A stretch of 52,292 nucleotides of DNA from Chloroflexota bacterium (lineage in GTDB: Bacteria; Chloroflexota; Dehalococcoidia; JACQUA01), in assembly GCA_016210565.1 (NCBI GenBank), contig JACQUA010000393.1:1-52292 (forward strand), in the 5' to 3' direction. The position numbers and the translations under genes are program-made. The notes beneath the pieces are model-generated. The model saw only the letters and a program-made list of their open reading frames with translations, was not told the DNA's origin and did not search any database. Positions 26,378 to 34,879 of this stretch are shown here, piece after piece (positions within the stretch are counted from its first letter, which is position 1; every line of letters starts with the position of its first letter).

Positions 26378-27862
26378 ATGATTTACCATGACCTCAGAAG
26401 TTTCCTGGCCGATGTTGAAAAGTGGGGAGAACTGAAGCAGATCGAGGGAGCGAACTGGGACCTCGAGATGAGCACTATCGCTGAATTGGCCTACCGGGAA
26501 GGGAAGCGGCCCGTTCCGGCCCTCTTGTTCGATAAAATCCAGGGATATCCTCAGGGATACCGTGCTTTGTTTGGCGAGATATCTTCCCTCAAGAGATTGT
26601 CCGCAGCTCTGAATCTGCCCCTTCCCGATAACAATCCCGATCCTATGGCTTTGGTGCGTGCGTGGGTCTGTAAACTAAGGGAGATAAAGCCCATTCCACC
26701 CCGTTTTGTTTCCTCCGGGGCAGTGATGGAAAACTCTTTTTCCGGAAGCAAGATCGATGTTACAAAATTTCCTAACCCACGGTGTCATGAAATGGATGGC
26801 GGGCGCTATATCGGGACATGCCACGCCGTGATCCAGGAGGACCCAGATACGGGATGGGTAAACCTCGGGACATATCGCTGCATGACGATCGACCAAAACC
26901 GTATCGCCCTGCATGTTCTGGAAGGAAGACATGGCAGAATCATCGCGGATGAAAAGTACTTCAGCCAGGGGAAGGTTATGCCGGTAGCCATTGCCATCGG
27001 CCTGGATCCCACGTTATGGTTCACCAGCCAGAGCACCGTGGTGCCGTGGGGCGTTTCGGAATACGATTATGCCGGCGGAATTAAGGGCGAACCGCTTCAA
27101 GTGATCAAGGGCCCACACACCGGGTTGCCGTTGCCAGCGAATGCCGAGATCGTTATCGAGGGAGAGTGTCATCCCGGAGAATATGCCGACGAAGGGCCTT
27201 TTGGGGAATGGCACGGCTATTACGCCAATCTCGGCCTCACGCCCGTCCCCGAGCCCGTTATCCGGGTCAAGAATGTCTTCCATAGAAATGACCCGATCCT
27301 CACTTCCGGCTCTCCGGCTGTACCACCAGGGATCAATAGTTTGTTGAGCGCCATAAGCCGGTCGGCGGCGATCTGGGGCGGCCTGGACAAACACGGCATC
27401 CCGGGAATCAACGGGGTATGGTGCCCGGAAGAAGGGGGAGCCCTGCTGACTGCCATCATCTCTATCAAGCAAATGTACGCCGGCCATTCCACGGATGTGG
27501 GCCTGCTAGCCATGCAGTTGGGGGGCATAACCGGCAGGCAGTACATCCTGGTTGACGATGATATAGACCCCTCGAACCTTAACCGGGTTATGTGGGCCTT
27601 TGCTACGAGGGCCGATCCGGAGCGATCGATTCAAATAATCCGGCGGTGCGGCAGCACCTCGTCTGATCCGATCACACCCGAAGAGGACAAAAGGAAAGCC
27701 AAACTGACTCCCAAACCCCTTCTCGCTTCCAGAGTGTTGATCGATTGTTGCCGGCCCTATGAGCACAAAGCACAGTGGTATCCCATCGCTCGGGCCAGTT
27801 CCGAGTTGTCGGCCGAACTGCACCAGAAATGGGCATCCCTGTTTAAAGAACTCGGTGCTTGA
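26378..27862 (+). CDS. UbiD-family prFMN-dependent decarboxylase (6 of 8)
   Basis: 494 aa, ATG start. Active-site residues are N162-LGTY-R167 and EGPFGE with E272 and E277. It has its own features: GEWHGYYANLGLTPVPEP after the second glutamate, an insert near GGITGRQYI and a C-terminal SRVLIDCCRPYEHKAQW block. It is intermediate between the 14541 copy and the 9905 group. It ends the central enzyme block, and a 60-base gap separates it from the next lipoprotein. Confidence 0.9.
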   Translation: MIYHDLRSFLADVEKWGELKQIEGANWDLEMSTIAELAYREGKRPVPALLFDKIQGYPQGYRALFGEISSLKRLSAALNLPLPDNNPDPMALVRAWVCKLREIKPIPPRFVSSGAVMENSFSGSKIDVTKFPNPRCHEMDGGRYIGTCHAVIQEDPDTGWVNLGTYRCMTIDQNRIALHVLEGRHGRIIADEKYFSQGKVMPVAIAIGLDPTLWFTSQSTVVPWGVSEYDYAGGIKGEPLQVIKGPHTGLPLPANAEIVIEGECHPGEYADEGPFGEWHGYYANLGLTPVPEPVIRVKNVFHRNDPILTSGSPAVPPGINSLLSAISRSAAIWGGLDKHGIPGINGVWCPEEGGALLTAIISIKQMYAGHSTDVGLLAMQLGGITGRQYILVDDDIDPSNLNRVMWAFATRADPERSIQIIRRCGSTSSDPITPEEDKRKAKLTPKPLLASRVLIDCCRPYEHKAQWYPIARASSELSAELHQKWASLFKELGA

Positions 27863-27922
27863 CACAGGTTAGTCAGGCAGCCTGGACTTTCCGCAAGAAT
27901 CATTTCAAGAAGGGGTAGTATT

Positions 27923-29087
27923 ATGAAAGAGGTCATCCAAATAGTATTGGTCATTCCAACACTATTAGTTACGTCCCTTGTCCCCATGCTGAGTTGTGCG
28001 CCCGGGCCTCCATCCGGGGCTAAGGTGAACTCGGCTGCAGTTGAAGCGAAGCTTCCCCCCTACCGGGCAGACATCCCCTACCAAATGGAACAGCTTGCTT
28101 GATGCTGCCAAGAAAGAGGGAAAGGTGGCGATATATTCAATGGGAAGCGAAATACGGCAGCCGTTGACCGAGAACTTCAGGAAGAAGCACGGAATCGAAC
28201 TCGTGTTTACGATCGGCAGATCAACCGAGCTGATACCTAAAGTCCTGGCGCAGCGACGTGCCGGCCTTTTTCTCGAAGATGTCTTCTTATCGGGGATTTC
28301 GAGTCAGGTTGATTACAAGCAGGCTGGTCTTATTGAATCGGGAGTTGATTCGGTGCTGCTCCTCCCGGAAGTGACGGACACGGACGGGTGGATGGATCAG
28401 ACCATCAACTATGTAGGCAAAGATCGCTATGCCGTGGCCTTTGTTTATAAGCCAACCATTACCATCGCCGTAAACAGCGAACTGGTCCGGCCAGACGAGA
28501 TGAAATCCTACCGGGATCTCCTTGACCCGAAGTGGAAGGGCAGAATAGTCATGCAGGACCCGACGGTAGCAGGGGCCGGCAATTCCGTAATGTCGACACT
28601 TGTCTGGCATTTAATGGGTCAGGAGTACCTGCGCGAACTGGCAAGGCAAGAGCCGGTAATCACCCGCGATAGGCGGCAGCAGGTGGAGTGGGGAGCCAGG
28701 GGCAAGTACCCTATTATGATAGCTCCGGCAACGGAGATATTGACCGCATTTGTTAAGGAAGGCGCGCCTTTGAAAGTGATCTGGCCTATCGAGGGGTCGG
28801 ATTTCAGCTCCGGCGAGGGAATAATCTCTCGTTCTAACAAGGCACAGCACCCGGCCGCGGCCAGTGTGTTCATCAATTGGCTACTGACACGTGAAGGACA
28901 GATGGTTTTCGCCGAAGCATCCGGTCAGCAGAGCGCTCGCGTTGACGTGGTACCCAACTGGATAGACCCTGAATTCCGGGTGAAGCCGGGATACAAGTAT
29001 GTCAACCAGGCCACCGAGGAGAGCGCCTTTGAAAGAATGAAGACCAGGGAAATGACAAAAGAGATATTTGCGTCCTTATTGAAATAG
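27923..29087 (+). pseudogene. Solute-binding lipoprotein with +1 frameshift after the signal peptide (7 of 12)
   Basis: ATG 27923, with AGGGG at 27911-27915, opens a typical lipoprotein signal (lipobox MLSC, C25) but this frame stops near 28102. The mature family domain (KWNSLLDAAKKEGKVAIYS through AREMTKEIFASLL) continues in another frame, open from 28041 to 29087. The frames join at a C6 run (28055-28060): one C fewer would restore a protein of about 388 aa. It may be a sequencing error, phase variation at the homopolymer, or a real lesion. The body keeps VMQDPTVAGAGNS and SARVDVVPNW, showing no further decay. Without repair the domain would be leaderless. Confidence 0.75.
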
Positions 29088-29095
29088 GGGGTATC

Positions 29096-30247
29096 ATGAC
29101 AAACAAGAAAGTTTCCGCCATTGTCTCGTGTCTCTTACTACTGGCTATCCTGCTAGCCTGCGTGCCTTCGCGCGGCGAAAGTCCGACCACTGCCGCTCCG
29201 ACGGTAAAACCATCCGAATCCCCGGTTAGCAAAGACCCGTGGGAATCAGAGTGGCAGAGGATTCAGCGCGATGCCAAAAAGGAAGGCGAGATCGTCATTT
29301 ACAGTTCCATCGGGCCCGAGGTCCGCGAGGTACTGACGAAAGTGATGAAGGAGAAGTTCGGCGTAGAACTGAATGTCGTTCCCGGCCGGGCTCCTGAAAG
29401 TGTGGCCAGATTGCGCAAGGAACACGCCGCCGGCCTCTATGTCGCCGACTTGTTCATGGCAGGCACCGGCGGCACGGCCGATATTCTGGGGCCGTTGGGT
29501 CTCCTCGACCCGCTGGATAAGATAATAATCATCCCTGAAGCGCTAAATAAAAGCGCCTGGTACGGCGGCGACCTCCTGTGGGCCGATGACGACCGTTACC
29601 AGATAGCTATCCTTGCCTCTCCCAAGCCGCCGATCGTAATCAACCGGTCCATGGTAAGGCCTGGCGAAATAGCCTCTTATTCGGACCTTCTCAACCCAAA
29701 ATGGAAAGGAAAGATGGTTATGGAAGACCCGTCCAATATTGGGTCGGGAAATGCCTGGTTCACTGGGGCCAGTTTCCTGGTGGGCCTGGACTATTTCCGT
29801 CAGCTCGCCAGGCAAGAACCAGTTATCGGCAGGGATTCCCGGTTGCTCGCGGAGTGGGTGGCACGAGGCAAATACCCGGTGGGCATCGCCATCAAAGGAG
29901 AAGAGCTAATCAATTTGAAAAAAGCCGGAACTCCCATTGATCTGGTCACGCCGAAAGATGGTACATATACCACCGCCGGGGCCGGATGCCTCATGCTGGT
30001 AACTAAAGCCCCGCATCCGAACGCAGCCAGGCTTTTTGTCAACTGGGCGCTTACCAAAGAAGGAGGAGCGGTTTTTTCCAAAGCACACGGCTACCAGAGC
30101 GCCAGACTGGATGTGCCTACCGATTTTCTGGAACCGGAAAACATCCGTCAGCCAGGGATCAAGTACATTGGCATGGACAAGCCCGAGTACTGGAACAAGA
30201 AAGTGCCCATGCTGGCAATAGCCAAAGAAATCTTTCAGGTCAAATAG
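29096..30247 (+). CDS. Solute-binding lipoprotein, ABC family 1 / iron-type fold (8 of 12)
   Basis: 383 aa, ATG start eight bases after the preceding stop, with GGGGGT just upstream. Lipobox LLAC with C22. Member of the MEDPSNIGSGNAW subgroup with IKGEELINLKKAG and PTDFLEPENIRQPG. It is the only copy of this subgroup outside the 13329-19687 run, so it probably arose from that run by dispersal. It is followed by the second cupin gene. Confidence 0.9.
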   Translation: MTNKKVSAIVSCLLLLAILLACVPSRGESPTTAAPTVKPSESPVSKDPWESEWQRIQRDAKKEGEIVIYSSIGPEVREVLTKVMKEKFGVELNVVPGRAPESVARLRKEHAAGLYVADLFMAGTGGTADILGPLGLLDPLDKIIIIPEALNKSAWYGGDLLWADDDRYQIAILASPKPPIVINRSMVRPGEIASYSDLLNPKWKGKMVMEDPSNIGSGNAWFTGASFLVGLDYFRQLARQEPVIGRDSRLLAEWVARGKYPVGIAIKGEELINLKKAGTPIDLVTPKDGTYTTAGAGCLMLVTKAPHPNAARLFVNWALTKEGGAVFSKAHGYQSARLDVPTDFLEPENIRQPGIKYIGMDKPEYWNKKVPMLAIAKEIFQVK

Positions 30248-30279
30248 CCGAACGAATTTCGACAGGAAGGGCCACAGCA

Positions 30280-30813
30280 ATGGTCGAAAGACTCGCAGAA
30301 CGCACGCGGGGACCTGAGCCCCAGGAAACCATCTATGACGGTCTGAGGCGAATCGACAACGAACGCATAAAACGGCGCCAGGAAGGCGGCATAGTCATCA
30401 AGGGCAAGGAACTGGGCTGGGAACAAGGGCGACAAGGGCTATCGAAATACTACTCGCATGACGGAATTTGGGACAAACTCAGCGTAACCGGATGGCGTAT
30501 CTTCATCAATCGCATCAAGAAACACTCCGGGAAGCATGTTCACCAGGGCGGTTTGGCCCTTTTTGTCATTGGCGGCAGCGGCTACACCCTGGTTGATGGA
30601 ACGAAATATCCCTGGGAAGAGGGCGACCTGATTCTCCTTCCGGTCAAGCCCAATGGATGTGAACACCAGCACTTTAACGACAGCGAAGAGACCCCTGCCG
30701 AGTGGATGGCGTTCATCTTCACGCCTTTGAGAGACCCATCAGGTGTGGAGTTCCTGCAAAAAGAAGACCATCCCGACTGGGCGGGTGCGAGGACCAATAC
30801 CAAACAAAAATGA
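30280..30813 (+). CDS. Single-domain cupin, gentisate-dioxygenase-like (2 of 2)
   Basis: 177 aa. Collinear with the cupin at 25821 without gaps through residue 131: H86, H88, H129 and H131 occupy identical positions, with KHSGKHVHQGGLALFV strictly shared. The N-terminal third differs more. Like copy 1 it lacks the motif-1 glutamate. It lies between two lipoproteins rather than two UbiDs, so the pair may serve different modules. Catalytic activity is possible but unproven. Confidence 0.82.
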   Translation: MVERLAERTRGPEPQETIYDGLRRIDNERIKRRQEGGIVIKGKELGWEQGRQGLSKYYSHDGIWDKLSVTGWRIFINRIKKHSGKHVHQGGLALFVIGGSGYTLVDGTKYPWEEGDLILLPVKPNGCEHQHFNDSEETPAEWMAFIFTPLRDPSGVEFLQKEDHPDWAGARTNTKQK

Positions 30814-30832
30814 TATCAATGGAGTTGCAGCG

Positions 30833-31987
30833 ATGAAAGGGTTTGTGATTCCGGGCATTCTAATCGGAACCTTTTTTGTACTCATGGGTTGCGCCAGGCC
30901 GGCGACCATTCCGGAACCCTCGGCGCCGAAGGGAACCGATCGGGTTTCCATGCAACCCTGGCAAGAGGAATGGGAAAGAATCCTGGCCGGGGCCAGGAAA
31001 GAAGGGAAAGCAGTAGTCTATACCGGGATGGGCCCCGAGGAACGGGCCGCCCTGACTCCCGCTTTCAAGGACAAGTTTGGCATAGATCTTGAGTTCGTTG
31101 TCGGCCGCGGGACGGAGCAGGTGGTCAAACTTGCGACACAGCGGAGGGCGGGACTGTATCTGGCCGATGTCTACATCGGTGGTGGCACCACTCACCAGGA
31201 CAGTCTCAAGCCGGATGGAATGCTGGAGCCCCTGAATAACATGCTGCTTCTGCCTGAGGTGCTGGAGCCTCGCGCCTGGTACGGCGGGCAGGGCCCAATA
31301 TTCGTTGACCGTGATAAGTATATTCTCGGCACTATTCTATCTGTCGAGGCATACGTTAACATCAATACCGATATGGTTAAACCCGGCGAGATAAAGTATT
31401 ATCGTGATTTGCTCGGCCCAAAATGGAAGGGTCAGGTGGTAATGGGAGATCCAACCCGTCCGGGAAGAACCGCTACGTTCACCCAGGCCATAGGCTGGAT
31501 GCTGACGGAACTCGGTAAAGATTACCTGGGCAAGTTAGCCCGACAAGAGCCGGTTATCATTGCCGATGACCGTCTGCAAGTGGAATGGGTGGCGCGGGGA
31601 AAATATCCTGTGGTTCTTGCGCCCAGGGCACAAGACCTGGCTACTTTTATGCAGGCCAAAGCCCCCTTGCAGGCCCTGGAAATGGGTGAAGGAGGCGTCT
31701 TGTCCGGCCTCGGCGGGTTTATGGCCGTATTCAACCATCAACCTAATCCCAACGCCGCCAGGCTGTTCATAAACTGGTTTCTGACCAAAGAGGCGCAAAC
31801 GCTTCTCAGCAAATCCGTCTTGGCCCAAAGCGCTCGAGATGATGTGCCCACCGACTTTCTTGACGCCGTAACCGTACGGAAGCCCGGAGTCAAGTATTAT
31901 CGAATGGAAACAGAGGAGGCTTTCCAACAGCGATTCGAAGTGTATGAATTTGCAAGGCAGGTCTTTGGCCCTTTGATGAAGAAATGA
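30833..31987 (+). CDS. Solute-binding lipoprotein, ABC family 1 / iron-type fold, MGDP subgroup (9 of 12)
   Basis: 384 aa from ATG 30833, with GGAG at 30821-30824; the frame open from 30743 lies inside the cupin gene. Lipobox LMGC with C20. It carries YGGQGPIFVD, VVMGDPTRPGRTATF and a two-residue-longer helix (GWMLTELGKDYL), shared only with the copy at 33693. It is directly upstream of the long-form UbiD at 32040, as the 45293 lipoprotein is upstream of the other long-form UbiD. Confidence 0.88.
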   Translation: MKGFVIPGILIGTFFVLMGCARPATIPEPSAPKGTDRVSMQPWQEEWERILAGARKEGKAVVYTGMGPEERAALTPAFKDKFGIDLEFVVGRGTEQVVKLATQRRAGLYLADVYIGGGTTHQDSLKPDGMLEPLNNMLLLPEVLEPRAWYGGQGPIFVDRDKYILGTILSVEAYVNINTDMVKPGEIKYYRDLLGPKWKGQVVMGDPTRPGRTATFTQAIGWMLTELGKDYLGKLARQEPVIIADDRLQVEWVARGKYPVVLAPRAQDLATFMQAKAPLQALEMGEGGVLSGLGGFMAVFNHQPNPNAARLFINWFLTKEAQTLLSKSVLAQSARDDVPTDFLDAVTVRKPGVKYYRMETEEAFQQRFEVYEFARQVFGPLMKK

Positions 31988-32039
31988 CCTTGATAAACCG
32001 GCAGCCCGGCTATTGAAGACACACACGGAAACCTAACCG

Positions 32040-33647
32040 ATGGCATACTACCGCGACTTAAGAGACCATGTAGCCGCCCTTGAGGCCCACCAGAAGCTGG
32101 TGCGCATAAAGCGTCCGATCAATAAGGACACGGAGTTGTACCCGCTTGTGCGCTGGCAATTCCGGGGACTCCCTGAAGAAAAAAGAAAGGCCTTCCTGTT
32201 TGAAAACGTGACCGATGTTACGGAAAAACATTATCGGTCATCGGTGCTGCTGGCCTGTCATGCCGCCTCGCGTGAAGTTTACGCTATTTCCCTTATGTGC
32301 CAGCCCGCGGAAATTGCCGACAGGTGGGCGCGAGCCCAGTTGTCTCCTCTGGAACCGGAGATAGTCCGTTCCGGCCCGGTCCAAGAAGAAATTCATCTGG
32401 GTCCGAACTTACTCGAACATGGCGGAATAGAAGAGTTCCCCGTTCCGATAGTGACCCCCGGGTTTGACAACGCTCCCTATTTTTCAGCGGCCAACTTCAT
32501 GACCAAAGACCCTGACACCGGGGCACGCAACATAGGGAATTACCGCGCCATGGTAAAAAGCAGGGACAGGCTTGGCGTATGCTCGGAGCCCCCGCAACAT
32601 CTCAGAGTACACTGGGAGAGATGCAAGGCCAGAGGGGTCCCTCTTCCGGCAGCAATTGTCATCGGCGCTTCGCCAAACATCGGGCTGACGGCAACGGCCA
32701 AGCTGCCCTATGGCAAAGACGAAGTGGCGGTGGCCGGCGGACTATCAGGATCGGCGGTGCAACTGGTGAAGTGCCAGACCATTGACCTTGAGGTGCCTGC
32801 TACCGCGGAAATCGTCATCGAAGGGCTGATTCCGACGGATTCCCTAGAAAGAGAAGCGCCCTTCGGAGAATTTTCCGGCTTCATGGGCATGGAAAAAATA
32901 AGTCCCTATTTCAACGTGACCTGTATTTGCCACCGGCACAACCCAATCTATAATGCCTTCATGGGCGAATTTCCTCCAAGCGAGGCGACCAAGTTGAGGC
33001 AACTGAGTAACGAAGCAATCTATTACAAATTTCTGAAACATGATTGCAACATACCCGGCATACTGGGAGTTACTTTTCTGGAGAGCTGCGCCGGCCTCAG
33101 TTACACCATAATAAGGATGAGGAAGTCACATCCTTCGGCGGCATGGCAGGCGCTAAATGGCTGCGCGGCCCTTAACCCTCAATACGGCAAGATCACCATT
33201 GTGGTGGACGATGACATCGATCCTGAAGACCAGGACTCGGTAAATTGGGCGCTCACTTTTCGAATGCAGCCGGAGCGAGACGTCAAGATCATTTCAGGCA
33301 GGGTGCCGATGCTCGACCCTTCAGGATTTCCCCCTACCGAACAGGACTTCGCTTATTACAGCCACCCTGGTTCCGCAATCCTGATCGACGCGACACGAAA
33401 GTGGGACTACCCTCCGGTCTCTCTTCCCCGAAAGGATTTCATGGAAAAGGCCAAAAAGATCTGGGAAGAAGAGGGGTTACCAACCCTGACGCCCCGGACG
33501 CCATGGTTCGGTTACTCGCTGGGTTTCTGGAGCGACCAGAACCAAGCAGAAGCCGAGCTGGCTCTGAGGGGAGCACATTATGAAACGGGAGAAAAGCTGG
33601 CCAGGGAACGAATTAAGCTTGATGCAAACCCTGGCCCTGGCCAGTGA
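32040..33647 (+). CDS. Long-form UbiD-family decarboxylase (7 of 8)
   Basis: 535 aa, ATG start (MAYYRDLRDHV). Active-site residues are N164-IGNY-R169 and EAPFGE with E272 and E277; the glycine usually between the first glutamate and proline is alanine. It has a longer C-terminus (KAKKIWEEEGLPTL, then PWFGYSLGFW) absent from the six shorter copies. Its only close local relative is the 46482 copy, with identical active-site numbering. Length and C-terminal helix suggest a subgroup with different oligomer contacts or larger substrates. A role in ATP-independent carboxylation, as in phenol carboxylase complexes, is possible but not shown. Confidence 0.92.
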   Translation: MAYYRDLRDHVAALEAHQKLVRIKRPINKDTELYPLVRWQFRGLPEEKRKAFLFENVTDVTEKHYRSSVLLACHAASREVYAISLMCQPAEIADRWARAQLSPLEPEIVRSGPVQEEIHLGPNLLEHGGIEEFPVPIVTPGFDNAPYFSAANFMTKDPDTGARNIGNYRAMVKSRDRLGVCSEPPQHLRVHWERCKARGVPLPAAIVIGASPNIGLTATAKLPYGKDEVAVAGGLSGSAVQLVKCQTIDLEVPATAEIVIEGLIPTDSLEREAPFGEFSGFMGMEKISPYFNVTCICHRHNPIYNAFMGEFPPSEATKLRQLSNEAIYYKFLKHDCNIPGILGVTFLESCAGLSYTIIRMRKSHPSAAWQALNGCAALNPQYGKITIVVDDDIDPEDQDSVNWALTFRMQPERDVKIISGRVPMLDPSGFPPTEQDFAYYSHPGSAILIDATRKWDYPPVSLPRKDFMEKAKKIWEEEGLPTLTPRTPWFGYSLGFWSDQNQAEAELALRGAHYETGEKLARERIKLDANPGPGQ

Positions 33648-33692
33648 TCACCTGTCGCTGACAACAATTCTCGGCCGGTGAGAGGAGAAAAC

Positions 33693-34862
33693 ATGGTGAA
33701 CAACACAAAATTGTACCTTCTGCCATTGCTGATAGTCTTTGTACTGGCCGCGGGCGCATGCCAGGAAAAAATCTTACCACCCCCGGTAACGCCCCCGGTT
33801 GGCGAAACCAAAGCCTCGCCCGGGAAATCAGTCCCGGAAGATGACTGGCAGAAGACGCTGGCCCGGGCAAAAGAGGAGGGCAGTCTCCTCATTTACACCG
33901 GAGCCTCCGCTGAGGCTCGAAGAGTGCTGGCCGATGCCTTCAGGAAAACGTACGGGATGGAGGCAGAGTTCATTGCCGGCTCCCCGGGAGAGCTCGAGAC
34001 CAAGCTGGCCAAAGAGCGATCGGCCGGCCTTTTTCTTGGCGATCTGGTCCTGAGCGGTCCGGGTTCCATGACCGCCAGTATGAAACCGGCCGGCCTTTTC
34101 GATCCCATCAAACCACTGTTAGTGTTGCCTGAGGTATTGGACCCCAGGGCATGGTGGGGCGAACAGGGGCCAATTTTCATAGACACCGAAGAAAACTATG
34201 TTGTGGCTGGAAGCTACTTTGAGGCGATGACGGTGTTAATGAATACGGACGTGGTCAGGCCATCACAGCTCAAATCATACCGTGATCTGTTGGGCACCTC
34301 ATGGAAAGGCAAGATCGTCATGGGTGATCCCGCAGGGCCGGGCCAGGCTGCGGCGCTCGTCCAGTTGTGGGGTTGGGTGATGCCCAATCTCGGGAAGAAT
34401 TATGTCCGTGATTTTGTCAAGCAGGAACCTATCATAATGCGGGACCGGCTCTTACCGGTGGAGTGGGTGGCCCGGGGGAAAAATCCCATCGGCATCGGCG
34501 TGCAGACATCGATAGCGGGCGAATTCATGGGTAAGGGCGCCCCAATTAAATGGGCCAGGATAGAAGAAGGGGCGTGGTTGACCGGCGGGCTGAGTTGTCT
34601 GAGCCTGCTAAACAGGGCGCCGCACCCGAATGCCGCCAAAGTATTCGCCAACTGGTTCCTTACAAAAGAGGTATCTACACTTTACAGCCGGGCTACCTTG
34701 CAGCAGGCTTCCCGCGTCGATGTTCCCACTGACTTTCTTGACCCGGAAACTTTGCGGCTAAAAGAGGTGAAATACCACAAAGAGGGCGAGAAGGAGCATG
34801 TGCTCCGATACGCTGAGGTCTACCCATTTGTCAAAGAGGTCTTCGGGCCTCTTTTGAAATAA
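33693..34862 (+). CDS. Solute-binding lipoprotein, ABC family 1 / iron-type fold, MGDP subgroup (10 of 12)
   Basis: 389 aa from ATG 33693 with AGAGGAGA at 33680-33687; GTG 33678 is an in-frame alternative. Lipobox AGAC with C23. It shares WWGEQGPIFID, VMGDPAGPGQAA and GWVMPNLGKNYV with the 30833 copy. The C-terminus (YAEVYPFVKEVFGPLLK) also matches that copy (YEFARQVFGPLMK). It sits 17 bases upstream of hyuB and is likely co-transcribed with it. Confidence 0.88.
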   Translation: MVNNTKLYLLPLLIVFVLAAGACQEKILPPPVTPPVGETKASPGKSVPEDDWQKTLARAKEEGSLLIYTGASAEARRVLADAFRKTYGMEAEFIAGSPGELETKLAKERSAGLFLGDLVLSGPGSMTASMKPAGLFDPIKPLLVLPEVLDPRAWWGEQGPIFIDTEENYVVAGSYFEAMTVLMNTDVVRPSQLKSYRDLLGTSWKGKIVMGDPAGPGQAAALVQLWGWVMPNLGKNYVRDFVKQEPIIMRDRLLPVEWVARGKNPIGIGVQTSIAGEFMGKGAPIKWARIEEGAWLTGGLSCLSLLNRAPHPNAAKVFANWFLTKEVSTLYSRATLQQASRVDVPTDFLDPETLRLKEVKYHKEGEKEHVLRYAEVYPFVKEVFGPLLK

Positions 34863-34879
34863 CCGTGGCGGAGAACTGA

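Noticed and set aside
27871-27886. Palindrome after the UbiD at 26378 as a terminator
   Set aside because: The inverted repeat leaves no room for a loop and no T-run follows.
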